From assembly GCF_018785265.1 (NCBI RefSeq), contig NZ_WQPK01000003.1, positions 1-54,975 of the forward strand: a stretch of 54,975 bases of DNA, read 5' to 3'. Every line of letters begins with the position of its first letter. Position 1 is the first letter of the stretch. The position numbers were made by a program, and so were the translations under genes. Of this stretch, positions 28,050 to 36,800 are shown piece after piece. The notes below the pieces were generated by a model. It saw only the letters and a program-made list of their open reading frames with translations. It did no database searches and was not told the DNA's origin. This DNA is from Collinsella aerofaciens. GTDB taxonomy: Bacteria; Actinomycetota; Coriobacteriia; Coriobacteriales; Coriobacteriaceae.

Positions 28050-29753
28050 ATGAGCAATCCCTCGAGCCGCGCTTCGATGCGCGGGCAACTCACGCTGCGC
28101 GGCGTCGTCATCGGCGTCCTTGGCTGCGTGATCATCACGGCAAGCTCGGCCTATACCGCCCTCAAGATGGGCGCCCTCCCCTGGCCGATCGTCTTCGCTG
28201 CCGTCATCTCGCTGTTCTTCCTTAAGCTCATGGGCAACGCCAGCCTCAACGAGGCAAACGTCACCCACACCATCATGTCCGCAGGCGCCATGGTCGCCGG
28301 CGGTCTGGCGTTTACCATCCCGGGCGCCTGGATGCTGGGCTATGCCGACCAGATTAGTTGGCTCGACATGTTTATCGTGGCACTCGCCGGCACTATCCTG
28401 GGCCTGCTGGCCACGGCACTCATCCACCGTCACTTTATCGTGGACGCCGCGCTTGAGTTCCCCACCGGCAACGCCGCAGCTCAAACCCTGCGCGCGACCG
28501 AGGCCGGCGGCAAGACCGGCAAGCAGCTCTTTGGCTCCATGGCCATCGCCGGCATCTACAGCGTGCTTCGCGACGCTCTGGGCGTGGTGCCCAGCATGCT
28601 GTGCACGCTCAATATCCCCGGCGTGACCTTTGCCATCTACAACTCGCCCATGTTGCTGTCCATCGGCTTTTTGGTGGGCTTCGCCCCCGTCGCCTTCTGG
28701 TTTGCCGGCGCGCTGCTGGGCAACTTTGGCATCATCGTCGGTGGCACCGCTGCCGGCCTGTTCGATGTTGCGACCGCGCAGGGTATCGTCAAGTCCCTCG
28801 GTATGGGCCTTATGATGGGCTTTGGCGTCGCCGTCGTCCTTAAGGACATCCTTCCGCAGGTCGCCGGCATCGTCCGCGGCCTCGCCGCCGACAGCTCCAC
28901 CGACACCGACGAGCAGTCGCTCATCTCGGGCTCCCTTAAGCTCGACGCCGGTATCATCGGCCTGGGCGCTGCCGCCATCGCCGTGATCATCGCCATCGTG
29001 CTCGACCTTGGCCCCGTTCCGGCCGTCATCGTTACGCTGTTCACCTTTGTCACCACCATCATGAGCGCGCAGAGCTGCGGCCAGACGGGCATCGACCCCA
29101 TGGAGATCTTCGGCCTCATCGTCATGCTCATCGTTGCCGCCTTCGCGCAGCTCGCTCAGGTCAAGCTGTTCTTTATCGCCGGCATCGTGGCCGTGGCGTG
29201 CGGCCTTGCGGGCGACGTCATGAACGACTTCAAGGCCGGCGCCGTGCTGGGCACCAACCCGCGCGCGCAGTGGGTCGGCCAGGCCATTGGCGGCATCGTG
29301 GGCGCCCTGGTCGCCGCCGCCGTCATGGTCGCGCTCGTCACCGCCTATGGTCCGGACGCCTTTGGCCCCGACAAGAGTTTTGTGGCCGCACAGGCAAGCG
29401 TGGTCGCCACCATGGTCTCGGGCATCCCGAGCGTGCCGTGGTTTGCGGGCGGCTTTATCGCCGGCATCGTCATGTACTGGCTCGGCATTCCGGCCATGAT
29501 GATCGGCCTGGGCGTGTACCTGCCGTTCTACATGTCGCTCACGGCCTTCCTGGGCTCCTGCGCTAAGCTCGCCTACGACAAGTGGGCCGCTCACCGCGAC
29601 GCCGAGGCCGGTCTTTCGGACGAGGAGAGGGCTGCCAAGGACGCCGCCTTCCAGGAACAGGGCCTGGTTGTCGCCAGCGGCCTGCTGGGCGGCGAGTCTA
29701 TCGTCGGCGTTATCCTGGCGTTTATCTCTGTTGGCCTGAGCCTGCTGGGCTAA
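28050..29753 (+). CDS. OPT family oligopeptide transporter
   Basis: 567-residue polytopic membrane protein with about 14-16 spans. It has the OPT-family blocks SAYTALKMGALPWPIVFAAVI, EANVTHTIMSAGAMVAGGLAF, FPTGNAAAQTLRA and the later FFIAGIVAVACGLAGDVMNDFKAG. ATG 28050 has AAAGGAG 5 nt upstream; the upstream open frame is not coding. Imports oligopeptides or metal-chelate complexes by proton coupling (family knowledge); substrate not predictable. A TATACT hexamer near 27932 could be its -10. Monocistronic, with a clear terminator. Confidence 0.9.
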   Translation: MSNPSSRASMRGQLTLRGVVIGVLGCVIITASSAYTALKMGALPWPIVFAAVISLFFLKLMGNASLNEANVTHTIMSAGAMVAGGLAFTIPGAWMLGYADQISWLDMFIVALAGTILGLLATALIHRHFIVDAALEFPTGNAAAQTLRATEAGGKTGKQLFGSMAIAGIYSVLRDALGVVPSMLCTLNIPGVTFAIYNSPMLLSIGFLVGFAPVAFWFAGALLGNFGIIVGGTAAGLFDVATAQGIVKSLGMGLMMGFGVAVVLKDILPQVAGIVRGLAADSSTDTDEQSLISGSLKLDAGIIGLGAAAIAVIIAIVLDLGPVPAVIVTLFTFVTTIMSAQSCGQTGIDPMEIFGLIVMLIVAAFAQLAQVKLFFIAGIVAVACGLAGDVMNDFKAGAVLGTNPRAQWVGQAIGGIVGALVAAAVMVALVTAYGPDAFGPDKSFVAAQASVVATMVSGIPSVPWFAGGFIAGIVMYWLGIPAMMIGLGVYLPFYMSLTAFLGSCAKLAYDKWAAHRDAEAGLSDEERAAKDAAFQEQGLVVASGLLGGESIVGVILAFISVGLSLLG

Positions 29754-29778
29754 ACCAAACAACAACGCACCCGTGCAG

Positions 29779-29816
29779 AGCGCGGGGTCGGAGACCATCC
29801 GGCCCCGCGCTTTTTG
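29779..29816 (+). terminator. Terminator of the OPT transporter gene
   Basis: AGCGCGGGGTCGGA pairs with TCCGGCCCCGCGCT (13 of 14) around a short loop, followed by TTTTTG. Confidence 0.88.
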
Positions 29817-29967
29817 TATCTGCCGAAACCCTCGGCAGTACTTGTATGTGGCGTGTCTTCCTTTGCCTGCTCGCCTAAGTTCCATGTCAAGATGACCGCC
29901 CCGCCCGCCACGGTGTAGAGTACATGCTGCGAGCGCACCCGCGTTCCTGCGGCAATACGAGGTGAAC

Positions 29968-31107
29968 ATGGAACTCGACAAACAACAGATTAAGCGATTG
30001 CGCGAGCGCCATCATCGGCGCCATGGCATCCGCCCCGCCCACAGCGAGGCTATGGAGAACGCAAACCGCTTTCTAAAGCAGGCATTCAACATTCGCGAGG
30101 GCCGCGCGCCCTATCACGTGATTCGCAAGCGCTTTGTAAACGGGGCGCGCCTGACTGGCACGCACTTATGCATCCTGATCATTGCCATGTTGATCGCGAG
30201 CATCGGCCTCGATATCGACTCGGATATCGCCATTGTAGGCGCCATGCTCATCTGCCCGCTCATGGGCTCGGTCCTTGCCATGGCATACGGCATCGCCACG
30301 CTCGACCGCGAGATCACCCTTGAGGCCGTCGCCGGCCTCGCGCTGCAGATGGTCTTTTGCCTGGTCACGTCCACGTTGTACTTTAAGCTCTCGCCCCTTG
30401 GCACCACCACGGCCGCCATCATCGACAATTCGACACCGACTGTTTGGGACCTTGCCGTCGCGCTCGCGGGCGGCTTTGCGGGTGGCCTGGGCAACTCGCG
30501 CGACCAGGAACCCGCCACGCTCATCGCCGGCGTGGCCGTGGCAACCGCGCTGATGCCGCCCCTGTGCGCGGCGGGCTATGGCATCGCCATCGCAAGTGGG
30601 TCGCTGTTTCTCTCGGCGCTTTATGAGTTTGGCATCAACGTGGTCTTTATCGCGCTGGCCGCCGAAGCCGTGCTGCTTCTATTGCGCGTGCCGCTCAAGC
30701 GCGACCTCAACGGCGACGGCATTGTGACTGCCGAGGAAGATGCCGAGGTCGACGAGCTATCACGCAAGGTGCGCCGCCGCATCATTGTGGGCACGGTAGT
30801 CTTTGCCATCCCCTGCATCGTTATGACGGCGGGCTCTATCGGCTCGGCGCAGGCCGGCGTGCAGGACGGCTACGGCGTCACCGAGACCACGCGTGAGCTC
30901 GCCGCGGTGCTACCGGGCTTTAAGGACTACACCGTCGCTGTCGAGACCTCGGCTACCGAAGGCGAGGAGGAGGGCATCGTCGAGCACGAGATTGTCGCCC
31001 ATGTGACGACAGGCGAGGCGCTTGGGGCACACGACCGTCGTATCGCCCGCAAGCTCATCGACCTCAATGTGCCCGAACTCGATCGCGTGGAGTTCGATGT
31101 GAAGTGA
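29968..31107 (+). CDS. DUF389 membrane protein with EF-hand-like loop
   Basis: 379 residues. After a basic, cytoplasmic N terminus (about 60 residues) come about six spans with the DUF389 patterns AIVGAMLICPLMGSVLAMAYG, GGFAGGLGNSRDQEPATLIAGVAVATALMPPL. Then a loop RDLNGDGIVTAEED matches the 12-residue EF-hand/calcium loop (D246, N248, D250, G251, T254, E257), followed by a further span and a roughly 90-residue extracytoplasmic C-terminal domain. ATG 29968 has GAGGTG; the GTG two codons earlier is less likely. Function of DUF389 unknown. Confidence 0.85.
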   Translation: MELDKQQIKRLRERHHRRHGIRPAHSEAMENANRFLKQAFNIREGRAPYHVIRKRFVNGARLTGTHLCILIIAMLIASIGLDIDSDIAIVGAMLICPLMGSVLAMAYGIATLDREITLEAVAGLALQMVFCLVTSTLYFKLSPLGTTTAAIIDNSTPTVWDLAVALAGGFAGGLGNSRDQEPATLIAGVAVATALMPPLCAAGYGIAIASGSLFLSALYEFGINVVFIALAAEAVLLLLRVPLKRDLNGDGIVTAEEDAEVDELSRKVRRRIIVGTVVFAIPCIVMTAGSIGSAQAGVQDGYGVTETTRELAAVLPGFKDYTVAVETSATEGEEEGIVEHEIVAHVTTGEALGAHDRRIARKLIDLNVPELDRVEFDVK

Positions 31108-31178
31108 TACCGGCGCGGGATGAATGCGCGCACGGACGCAAGTTACGACGAGACGCAGACGCGATACGGACACGAGCA

Positions 31179-31222
31179 AACAGCGGGGTGCAGTTCACCC
31201 GCGCCCCGCTCGCTGTTTTATT
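31179..31222 (+). terminator. Terminator of the DUF389 gene
   Basis: AACAGCGGGG pairs with the CCCCGCTCGCTGTTTT region with one bulge, exit TTTTATT. Confidence 0.65.
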
Positions 31223-31230
31223 GCCGTGAA

Positions 31231-31680
31231 TCAGACGTCCGCATCGACATCGCCAGATTCCACTGTAAACGCCGGATCGGTGCTCACCAGATAAAATCGG
31301 GTCACCTTAGTATTTCTAATTAGGTAAATCTGCCCCTGATTGCGTCGGCGCGATATATACGCAACGTGAATCGTGCCGAATTCTTCGCCGTTTTCCTTCT
31401 TTAATATCAGGATGTTGGGGTCATCCGTACGCTTAAACTGCCCGTCTGTGCAGATTCCGTCTTGATCGACCAGCTGCCATCGACAGTTGTCCTCCTCAAG
31501 AAAAGCCAGGGTTTCCCGACTCGTTTTGTCATCCCGATAGTAACCATCAATGGCAAACCCTTCGGAAGCGCATTCCTGCATATAGGACGTTTCCCGGCTT
31601 ATAGCAAACAGCCCTGTAGCGCCCAGGAGCACAGCCAGGCAGACCACTGCAAGGGTTATCGAAATAGCACGGCGACCCAT
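31231..31680 (-). CDS. Small secreted or membrane-anchored hypothetical protein
   Basis: 149 residues. An N-terminal hydrophobic segment (ITLAVVCLAVLLGATGLFAI) precedes a soluble domain with no motif I recognise: short beta-rich pieces such as CRWQLVDQDGICTDGQFKR and TIHVAYISRRRNQGQIYLI. It lacks a lipobox Cys, so an uncleaved anchor or signal peptide is likely. Base composition is visibly lower in G+C than the neighbours. No good ribosome site precedes ATG 31680. Possibly a recently acquired orphan. Confidence 0.6.
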   Translation of the reverse strand: MGRRAISITLAVVCLAVLLGATGLFAISRETSYMQECASEGFAIDGYYRDDKTSRETLAFLEEDNCRWQLVDQDGICTDGQFKRTDDPNILILKKENGEEFGTIHVAYISRRRNQGQIYLIRNTKVTRFYLVSTDPAFTVESGDVDADV

Positions 31681-31870
31681 GTTAGACCAACCGATAGTTG
31701 TTTAACGGAGCGCGAAACATACCTGGAACCTCCGATATCAGGGGGAACGTCGCCAGCAGGCTGGTGACAACTATATGCTTCTGACATCAAACCATATGGC
31801 TGCCACTCGCGGAGGGGGCATCGGTGAACGGCGTGTTTTCATACTCCATTGGTCAAACCTAAGCGCGGCC

Positions 31871-32376
31871 CTACAGGTCGTACTTGTACACGCGGTAGAT
31901 GTGCTTTTCGGCTTCCATCTCGTAGGTGGCGATGGGCAGTCCGTAGCGGTCGTACTCGATAAAGGTCTTGGCCATGCCCGATGCCACGAGCATGCTGTTC
32001 GAATTGCCGACGCGCTGCGCACTGCTCACATAGCCCGAAAACGGCACGGCGATCTGGTCCACAAGCTCGTAGGTGCGCGCGGTCTCGTCCACCGTAAAGA
32101 TGCGCCCAAACGAATGCGTGCCCTTGTTGTAGTCGGTCACCACCGCGGCGCCCAGCTGACCCCAGTCGAACTTGGGATAGCTTTCGGCCGCACCAAAGTT
32201 GTTGTCGTACAGCAGCACCTGGTAGCGACCAGTCGTTGCCGTGTCAAAACTCGGCAGATACGTCACGCTGTGCTGACCCGCGTTGAGCGAAAAATCGCCC
32301 TGGGCCTGCAGTAACTTGTCCTCAAAGCCCGAGCCGGCCCATTGCCACTCCTTTCTATTTCTGGGTCCATCTTCTC
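31871..32376 (-). pseudogene. C-terminal fragment of an arylsulfotransferase-like protein
   Basis: The frame opens after a TGA near 32374 and has no convincing start; the first in-frame GTG is at 32266. The readable part is about 165 residues: EWQWAGSGFEDKLLQ, GQHSVTYLPS, LLYDNNFG, HSFGRIFTVDETARTYELVDQ and GLPIATYEMEAEKHIYRVYKYDL. This order (Gln-His, LP, LxDN, then a YRVYK end) resembles the C-terminal part of aryl-sulfate sulfotransferases, which are about 550-600 residues long. Roughly three quarters would be missing. The catalytic His region is absent, so it is probably non-functional. Confidence 0.6.
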
Positions 32377-32428
32377 ACTGCTGGCGACCAAAAATGATCC
32401 GTTTTCCTCCGTCCCCGAGGGATCATTG

Positions 32429-33388
32429 TTAGTACTTGAAGAAGCCCTCGCCCGAGCTTTCGCCCAGCTTGCCTTCGTCGAGCATCTGCTTGAGGACGGA
32501 TGCCATGGCCTTAAAGTTGTAGGGCATCATCATCTTTTTGAGCAGCGGGCTCACCAGGCCCGGGACCTTCTGATACTGCATGACGATGTTGTAGGCCGTC
32601 TGGATACCCACGGTGTCGAATACGCGGAATGGGCCCTTGGGAGCACCAGTGCCGCGCGTCCATGCGAGGTCGATACTCTTGGGGTCACTCACGCCCGAGA
32701 CATACAGGTCAAGGCCCGAAAGCAGCCACGGCACCAGCATGGAATTGAGCAGGTAGCCGTTCTTTTCCTTGTTGACGGGAAGCGCCAGCATGCGGATATC
32801 GTTGGCAAAGTCGACGAGCTCGTCGAAGTAGCGCTTGTCAGTTTGGCTCTGGGCCATGACCTCGGTCATGTTGTTCTTCCAGATGGAGTTGGCAAAGTGC
32901 AGCGACAGGTACTTCTCGGGGCGGCCGGTGTACTTGGCAAAGGTGCTCGGCAGCAGCGTAGAGGAGTTCGTTACGACGACGGTCTTTTGCGGGAGGACCG
33001 GGGCGAGCTTCTTGTAGAAGTCGATCTTTGCCTGGGCGTCCTCGGCCATGGACTCGATGACCAAGTCGGCGTCGGCCACGGCTTTGGCGAGGTCGAGCTC
33101 CGGCTTGAGTGTGGAGTAGGCACGCTCAACGGCGGCGAGCGCCGCCTCCTTGTCGAAAGGCTGGTCGCTATCGGCGATACCGGCGCACCACTCGCCCGTG
33201 CCGTCCGCCATGCCCTCGATTGCCGCGATGTACTCCTCGCGCACATGATCGATCTTGGGCTGGGTGCGGCCGATGCTGCCCTCGCTGCGCAGCCAAATCG
33301 TTACATCAAAGCCGCAGTAGGCAGCCTGAAAGGCAATCTGGCTTCCTAACACGCCGCCGCCGGCAACACAAACGGTCTTGTAGCTCAT
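32429..33388 (-). CDS. 3-hydroxyacyl-CoA dehydrogenase family protein
   Basis: 319-residue NAD-dependent dehydrogenase. The N-terminal Rossmann motif is VCVAGGGVLGSQIAFQAAYCG. ADLVIESMAEDAQAKIDFYKKL, TNSSTLLPS and LHFANSIWKNNMTEVM cover the usual active-site segment, in which SLHFxNP(V) is modified to HFANSIWKN. The C-terminal helical domain has NGYLLNSMLVPWLLSGL. Similar to 3-hydroxybutyryl-CoA dehydrogenases but with an insert after residue 55 (EEYIAAIEGMADGTGEWC). ATG 33388 has GAGAG. No other butyrate-pathway genes are adjacent. Confidence 0.85.
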   Translation of the reverse strand: MSYKTVCVAGGGVLGSQIAFQAAYCGFDVTIWLRSEGSIGRTQPKIDHVREEYIAAIEGMADGTGEWCAGIADSDQPFDKEAALAAVERAYSTLKPELDLAKAVADADLVIESMAEDAQAKIDFYKKLAPVLPQKTVVVTNSSTLLPSTFAKYTGRPEKYLSLHFANSIWKNNMTEVMAQSQTDKRYFDELVDFANDIRMLALPVNKEKNGYLLNSMLVPWLLSGLDLYVSGVSDPKSIDLAWTRGTGAPKGPFRVFDTVGIQTAYNIVMQYQKVPGLVSPLLKKMMMPYNFKAMASVLKQMLDEGKLGESSGEGFFKY

Positions 33389-33557
33389 AGGAACAGCTCT
33401 CTCTTACGTAATTCCATAGATGTGTATTTATTCAACCGTAAGGGGACTGCACGCTGGGGGTGGGTTCTATAAACGGACGGTAATTTGCGGCGAACGGCTA
33501 CACCTGTTCATTAACTCTCGATTTTGAGGGCATTTTTTGACGCTGCTGAACCGCTGT

Positions 33558-33686
33558 TTTCGGAAGTGCGGGGAAAAATCGGAGTTCGCCGACCAGACCG
33601 GCTTTTTTACAACAAAACCGCAGGTCGTGAGAGTCTAAAAAGGCGGTGTGCTCAGGAGGTTCGCGTTTTTTCCCGCACTTCCGAAA
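33558..33686. repeat. 129-nt element with 21-bp terminal inverted repeats
   Basis: Ends 33558-33578 and 33666-33686 match at 20 of 21 positions (TTTCGGAAGTGCGGG common to both). The mismatch becomes G-U if the plus strand is transcribed. The 87-nt interior contains a GACCGGCTTTTTT stretch and no gene. It lies in the 33389-33803 gap, which otherwise holds only the activase terminator. Confidence 0.7.
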
Positions 33687-33737
33687 TTCGAGTGCACAGA
33701 AGGCTGCGACAAAACGATTTACGCAACATATGTCCAG

Positions 33738-33777
33738 CAAAAACGGGTGGTAGCCGGTACGGCTACCACCCGTTTGT
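33738..33777 (-). terminator. Terminator of the activase gene
   Basis: Perfect 15-bp stem AAACGGGTGGTAGCC and GGCTACCACCCGTTT, loop GGTAC, minus-strand exit TTTTGC; 27 nt past the stop. Confidence 0.88.
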
Positions 33778-33803
33778 CTCATATCTAGCCCAAAGCAGGC
33801 CAG

Positions 33804-36800
33804 TTACTTCTTAATGCCGCGTCCCAGGCGCTCAGCGACCGACGCCACGGCACTCTCGTCGACCGAGCCGCAGCTCACGCAGCCATCGTGGGCACGCATC
33901 TGGCCGGTGACCTCGTCCATCGCGAGCGGCGCCACCTTCTCGAGCTTAAAGCCCTTGCCGGCGCGCATGTTTTCCTTAGCCACGCTGATCATGAGCTTAA
34001 TGCGGTTGAGCTGGTTGACCTCGGATGCACCGGGGTCGTAGTCCACCGCGACAATGTTGCTCTCGGGGTGCTGGCGGCGCAGCTCCTTGATCACGGCCTT
34101 GCCCACCACGTGATTGGGCAGGCACGCGAAGGGCTGCGTGCAGATGATGTTGGGCGCACCGTGATCAATTAGGTCGAGCATCTCGGCCGTGAGCAGCCAA
34201 CCCTCGCCCATGTTGTTGCACACCGAAAGCACCGTGCGAGCCTTATCGGCCATGGTGCCGATGCGCTCGGGCGCCTCAAAGCGGCGGGACTTCTCGAGCA
34301 TCTCCTCCACCGGCGTGCGCATCCAGTCCACGAGCTTAATAAGCGCCTGCATACCAGCGCGCGTGGTAGCGGAGCTTCCCAACTCGTCCTTCTGCAGCTC
34401 GGCGTTGCTCATGGAGTACAGGAAGAAGTCGAGTAGGCCCGGCACCACAGCCTCGCAGCCCTCGCGCTCAATGACATCGACCACGTGGTTGTTGGCCGTG
34501 GGGTGGAACTTGACCAGAATCTCGCCGACCACGCCCACGCGTGGCTTGGTACCCTCGCCCACAAGCGGCATGGTGTCGAACGCGCGGATGGCCTCGCGGC
34601 ACAACTTGGTGTAGTTGTGCCTGTTGAACTTAGGCGCCAGCTTGCGGGCGCGCGCCATGTACTCCTCGTAGAGTGCGTTGGCAGCACCGGGCGTGGCCTC
34701 GTACGGGCGGCAGCGGTAGAGCATCTGCATCATCACGTCGCCAAAGAGCACCGCGTAGACTGCCTGCTTAAGCAGCGCCGGCGTAATCTTAAAACCGGGG
34801 TTGTCCTCGCCGAGCGCCACGGCCGAAAGCGAGATCACCGGAATCTCGGGGTGGCCGCTCTCGCGCAGGGCCTTGCGGATGAGCGCGATGTAGTTGGTGG
34901 CGCGGCAGCCGCCGCCGGTCTGGCTGATGACCACAGCTGTCTTGGACAGGTCGTATCGACCGCTCTCAATGGCCTCCATGATCTGGCCCGTCACCAGGAT
35001 CGACGGGTAGCAGATGTCATTGTTCACATAACGCAGGCCGGCCTCGACGGCGTCGTGATCAGTCGAGGGCAGCAGCTCCAAGTTGTAGCCGGCACCGCGG
35101 AACACCTCTTTGACCAGGTCAAAGTGGATCGGCGCCATCTGCGGGCACAGGATGGTGTAGCCCTCGTCGCGCATCTGCTCGGTAAAGGGTACCTTGGGCC
35201 ACGCGGTCGAAGCGCTCTCGCGCTGAGCCTCAAACGTGTACTTGCGGCTCGCGAACGCGGGGGCATCCGTGGAGGGTGCCACCGGCGCGGCATCGCCCTG
35301 CTCGTAGGCCTCGCCCGCGGCCGTGGCCTCGGCCAAGCGCTCGGCCTCCTGGTCCTTGAGCGCTGCCATGAGCGAGCGGATGCGGATGCGCGCGGCGCCC
35401 AGGTTGGATACCTCGTCGATCTTGAGCACGGTGTAGATCTTGCCGCTGGCCTCCAGAATCTCCTGCACCTGGTCGGTGGTCAGAGCGTCCAGGCCGCAGC
35501 CGAAAGAGTTGAGCTGGATCAGGTCCAGGTCGTTGCGCATCGTCACAAAACGGGCGACGGCGTACAGGCGACTGTGGTACATCCACTGGTCAACGACGCG
35601 AATCGGACGCTCGGGCTTCACGAGATGCGCGAGCGAATCCTCGGTAAAGACCGCAAAGCCAAAGCTCGAGATCAGCTCGGGCAGGGCGTGGTTGATCTCG
35701 GGGTCGTTATGGTAGGGGCGGCCGGCGAGTACGATGCCGTGGCCGCCGTGGTCCTCGACCCACTTAAGGGCCTCCTCGCCCATGGTCTGGATATCCTCGT
35801 GGAAACGCGCATCGGCCTCAAAAGCAGCGTTGACGGCAGCATCGACCTCGGAGCGCGTAATCTTGGGACCGCGCACGCGACCGCGACCGGCTTGCGCATC
35901 GGCCACGCGGTCGACGGCGAGCACCTGGTACAGACGACGCTTGAGCTCGGTCTTGTCGTGATACGGCACAAACGGATACAGGAACTCGATGTTCTGCTCG
36001 CGGATCTCGTCGATATTGAGTGCCAACGCCGTGGGGTAGCTCATGACGATGGGGCAGTTATAGCAGTTACCGGCCGTCGGGTCCTCCTTGCGCTCCCAGC
36101 GCACGCACGGCATCCAAATGAAGTCGACATCGCGGTCGATGAGGTTCATCACATGGCCGTGGCTCATCTTGGCCGGGTAGCACACGCTCTCGGACGGCAT
36201 GGACTCGATGCCCGCCTGGTAGGTCTTTTTGCTCGACTGGTCGGACAGCTGCACGCTAAAGCCCAGGCGCGTAAAGAACGCGTGCCAGAAGGGGTAGTTC
36301 TCGTACATGTTGAGTGCGCGCGGGATACCCACGGTGCCGCGCGGGGCCTCGTCGGGACTCAGGATCTCGCGGTTAAAGAGCAGCTCGTTTTTCTTTTTGA
36401 AAAGGTTGGGGGCCTCAGTCTTCTGCTTTTTGTGGCCGGCGCCCTTCTCGCAGCGGTTGCCGGTAATGAAGCGCCTACCGCCGCCAAAGTCGTTGACGGT
36501 GAGCTGGCAGTTGTTGGAGCAACGGCCGCAGCGGACATGCTTTTGCGTCACGGTGAGGTGCGCGATGTCCTCGGCCGAAAGGATGGTCGAGGTGCCATCG
36601 GCGCCGGCGCGATCGCGGGCGAGCAGGGCAGCACCATAGGCACCCATGCAGCCGGCGATGTCGGGACGCACGGCATGGACGCCGGTGAGCTGCTCAAACG
36701 CGCGCAGCGTGGCATCGGACATAAAGGTGCCGCCCTGGACGATCACCTGGCTGCCGATCTCCTTGGGGTCGCGCAGCTTAATGACCTTGAACAGAGCATT

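Noticed and set aside
33498-33782. 94-residue minus-strand frame between the dehydrogenase and activase genes
   Set aside because: It runs through the inverted-repeat element and terminator, has no ribosome site and no family resemblance.
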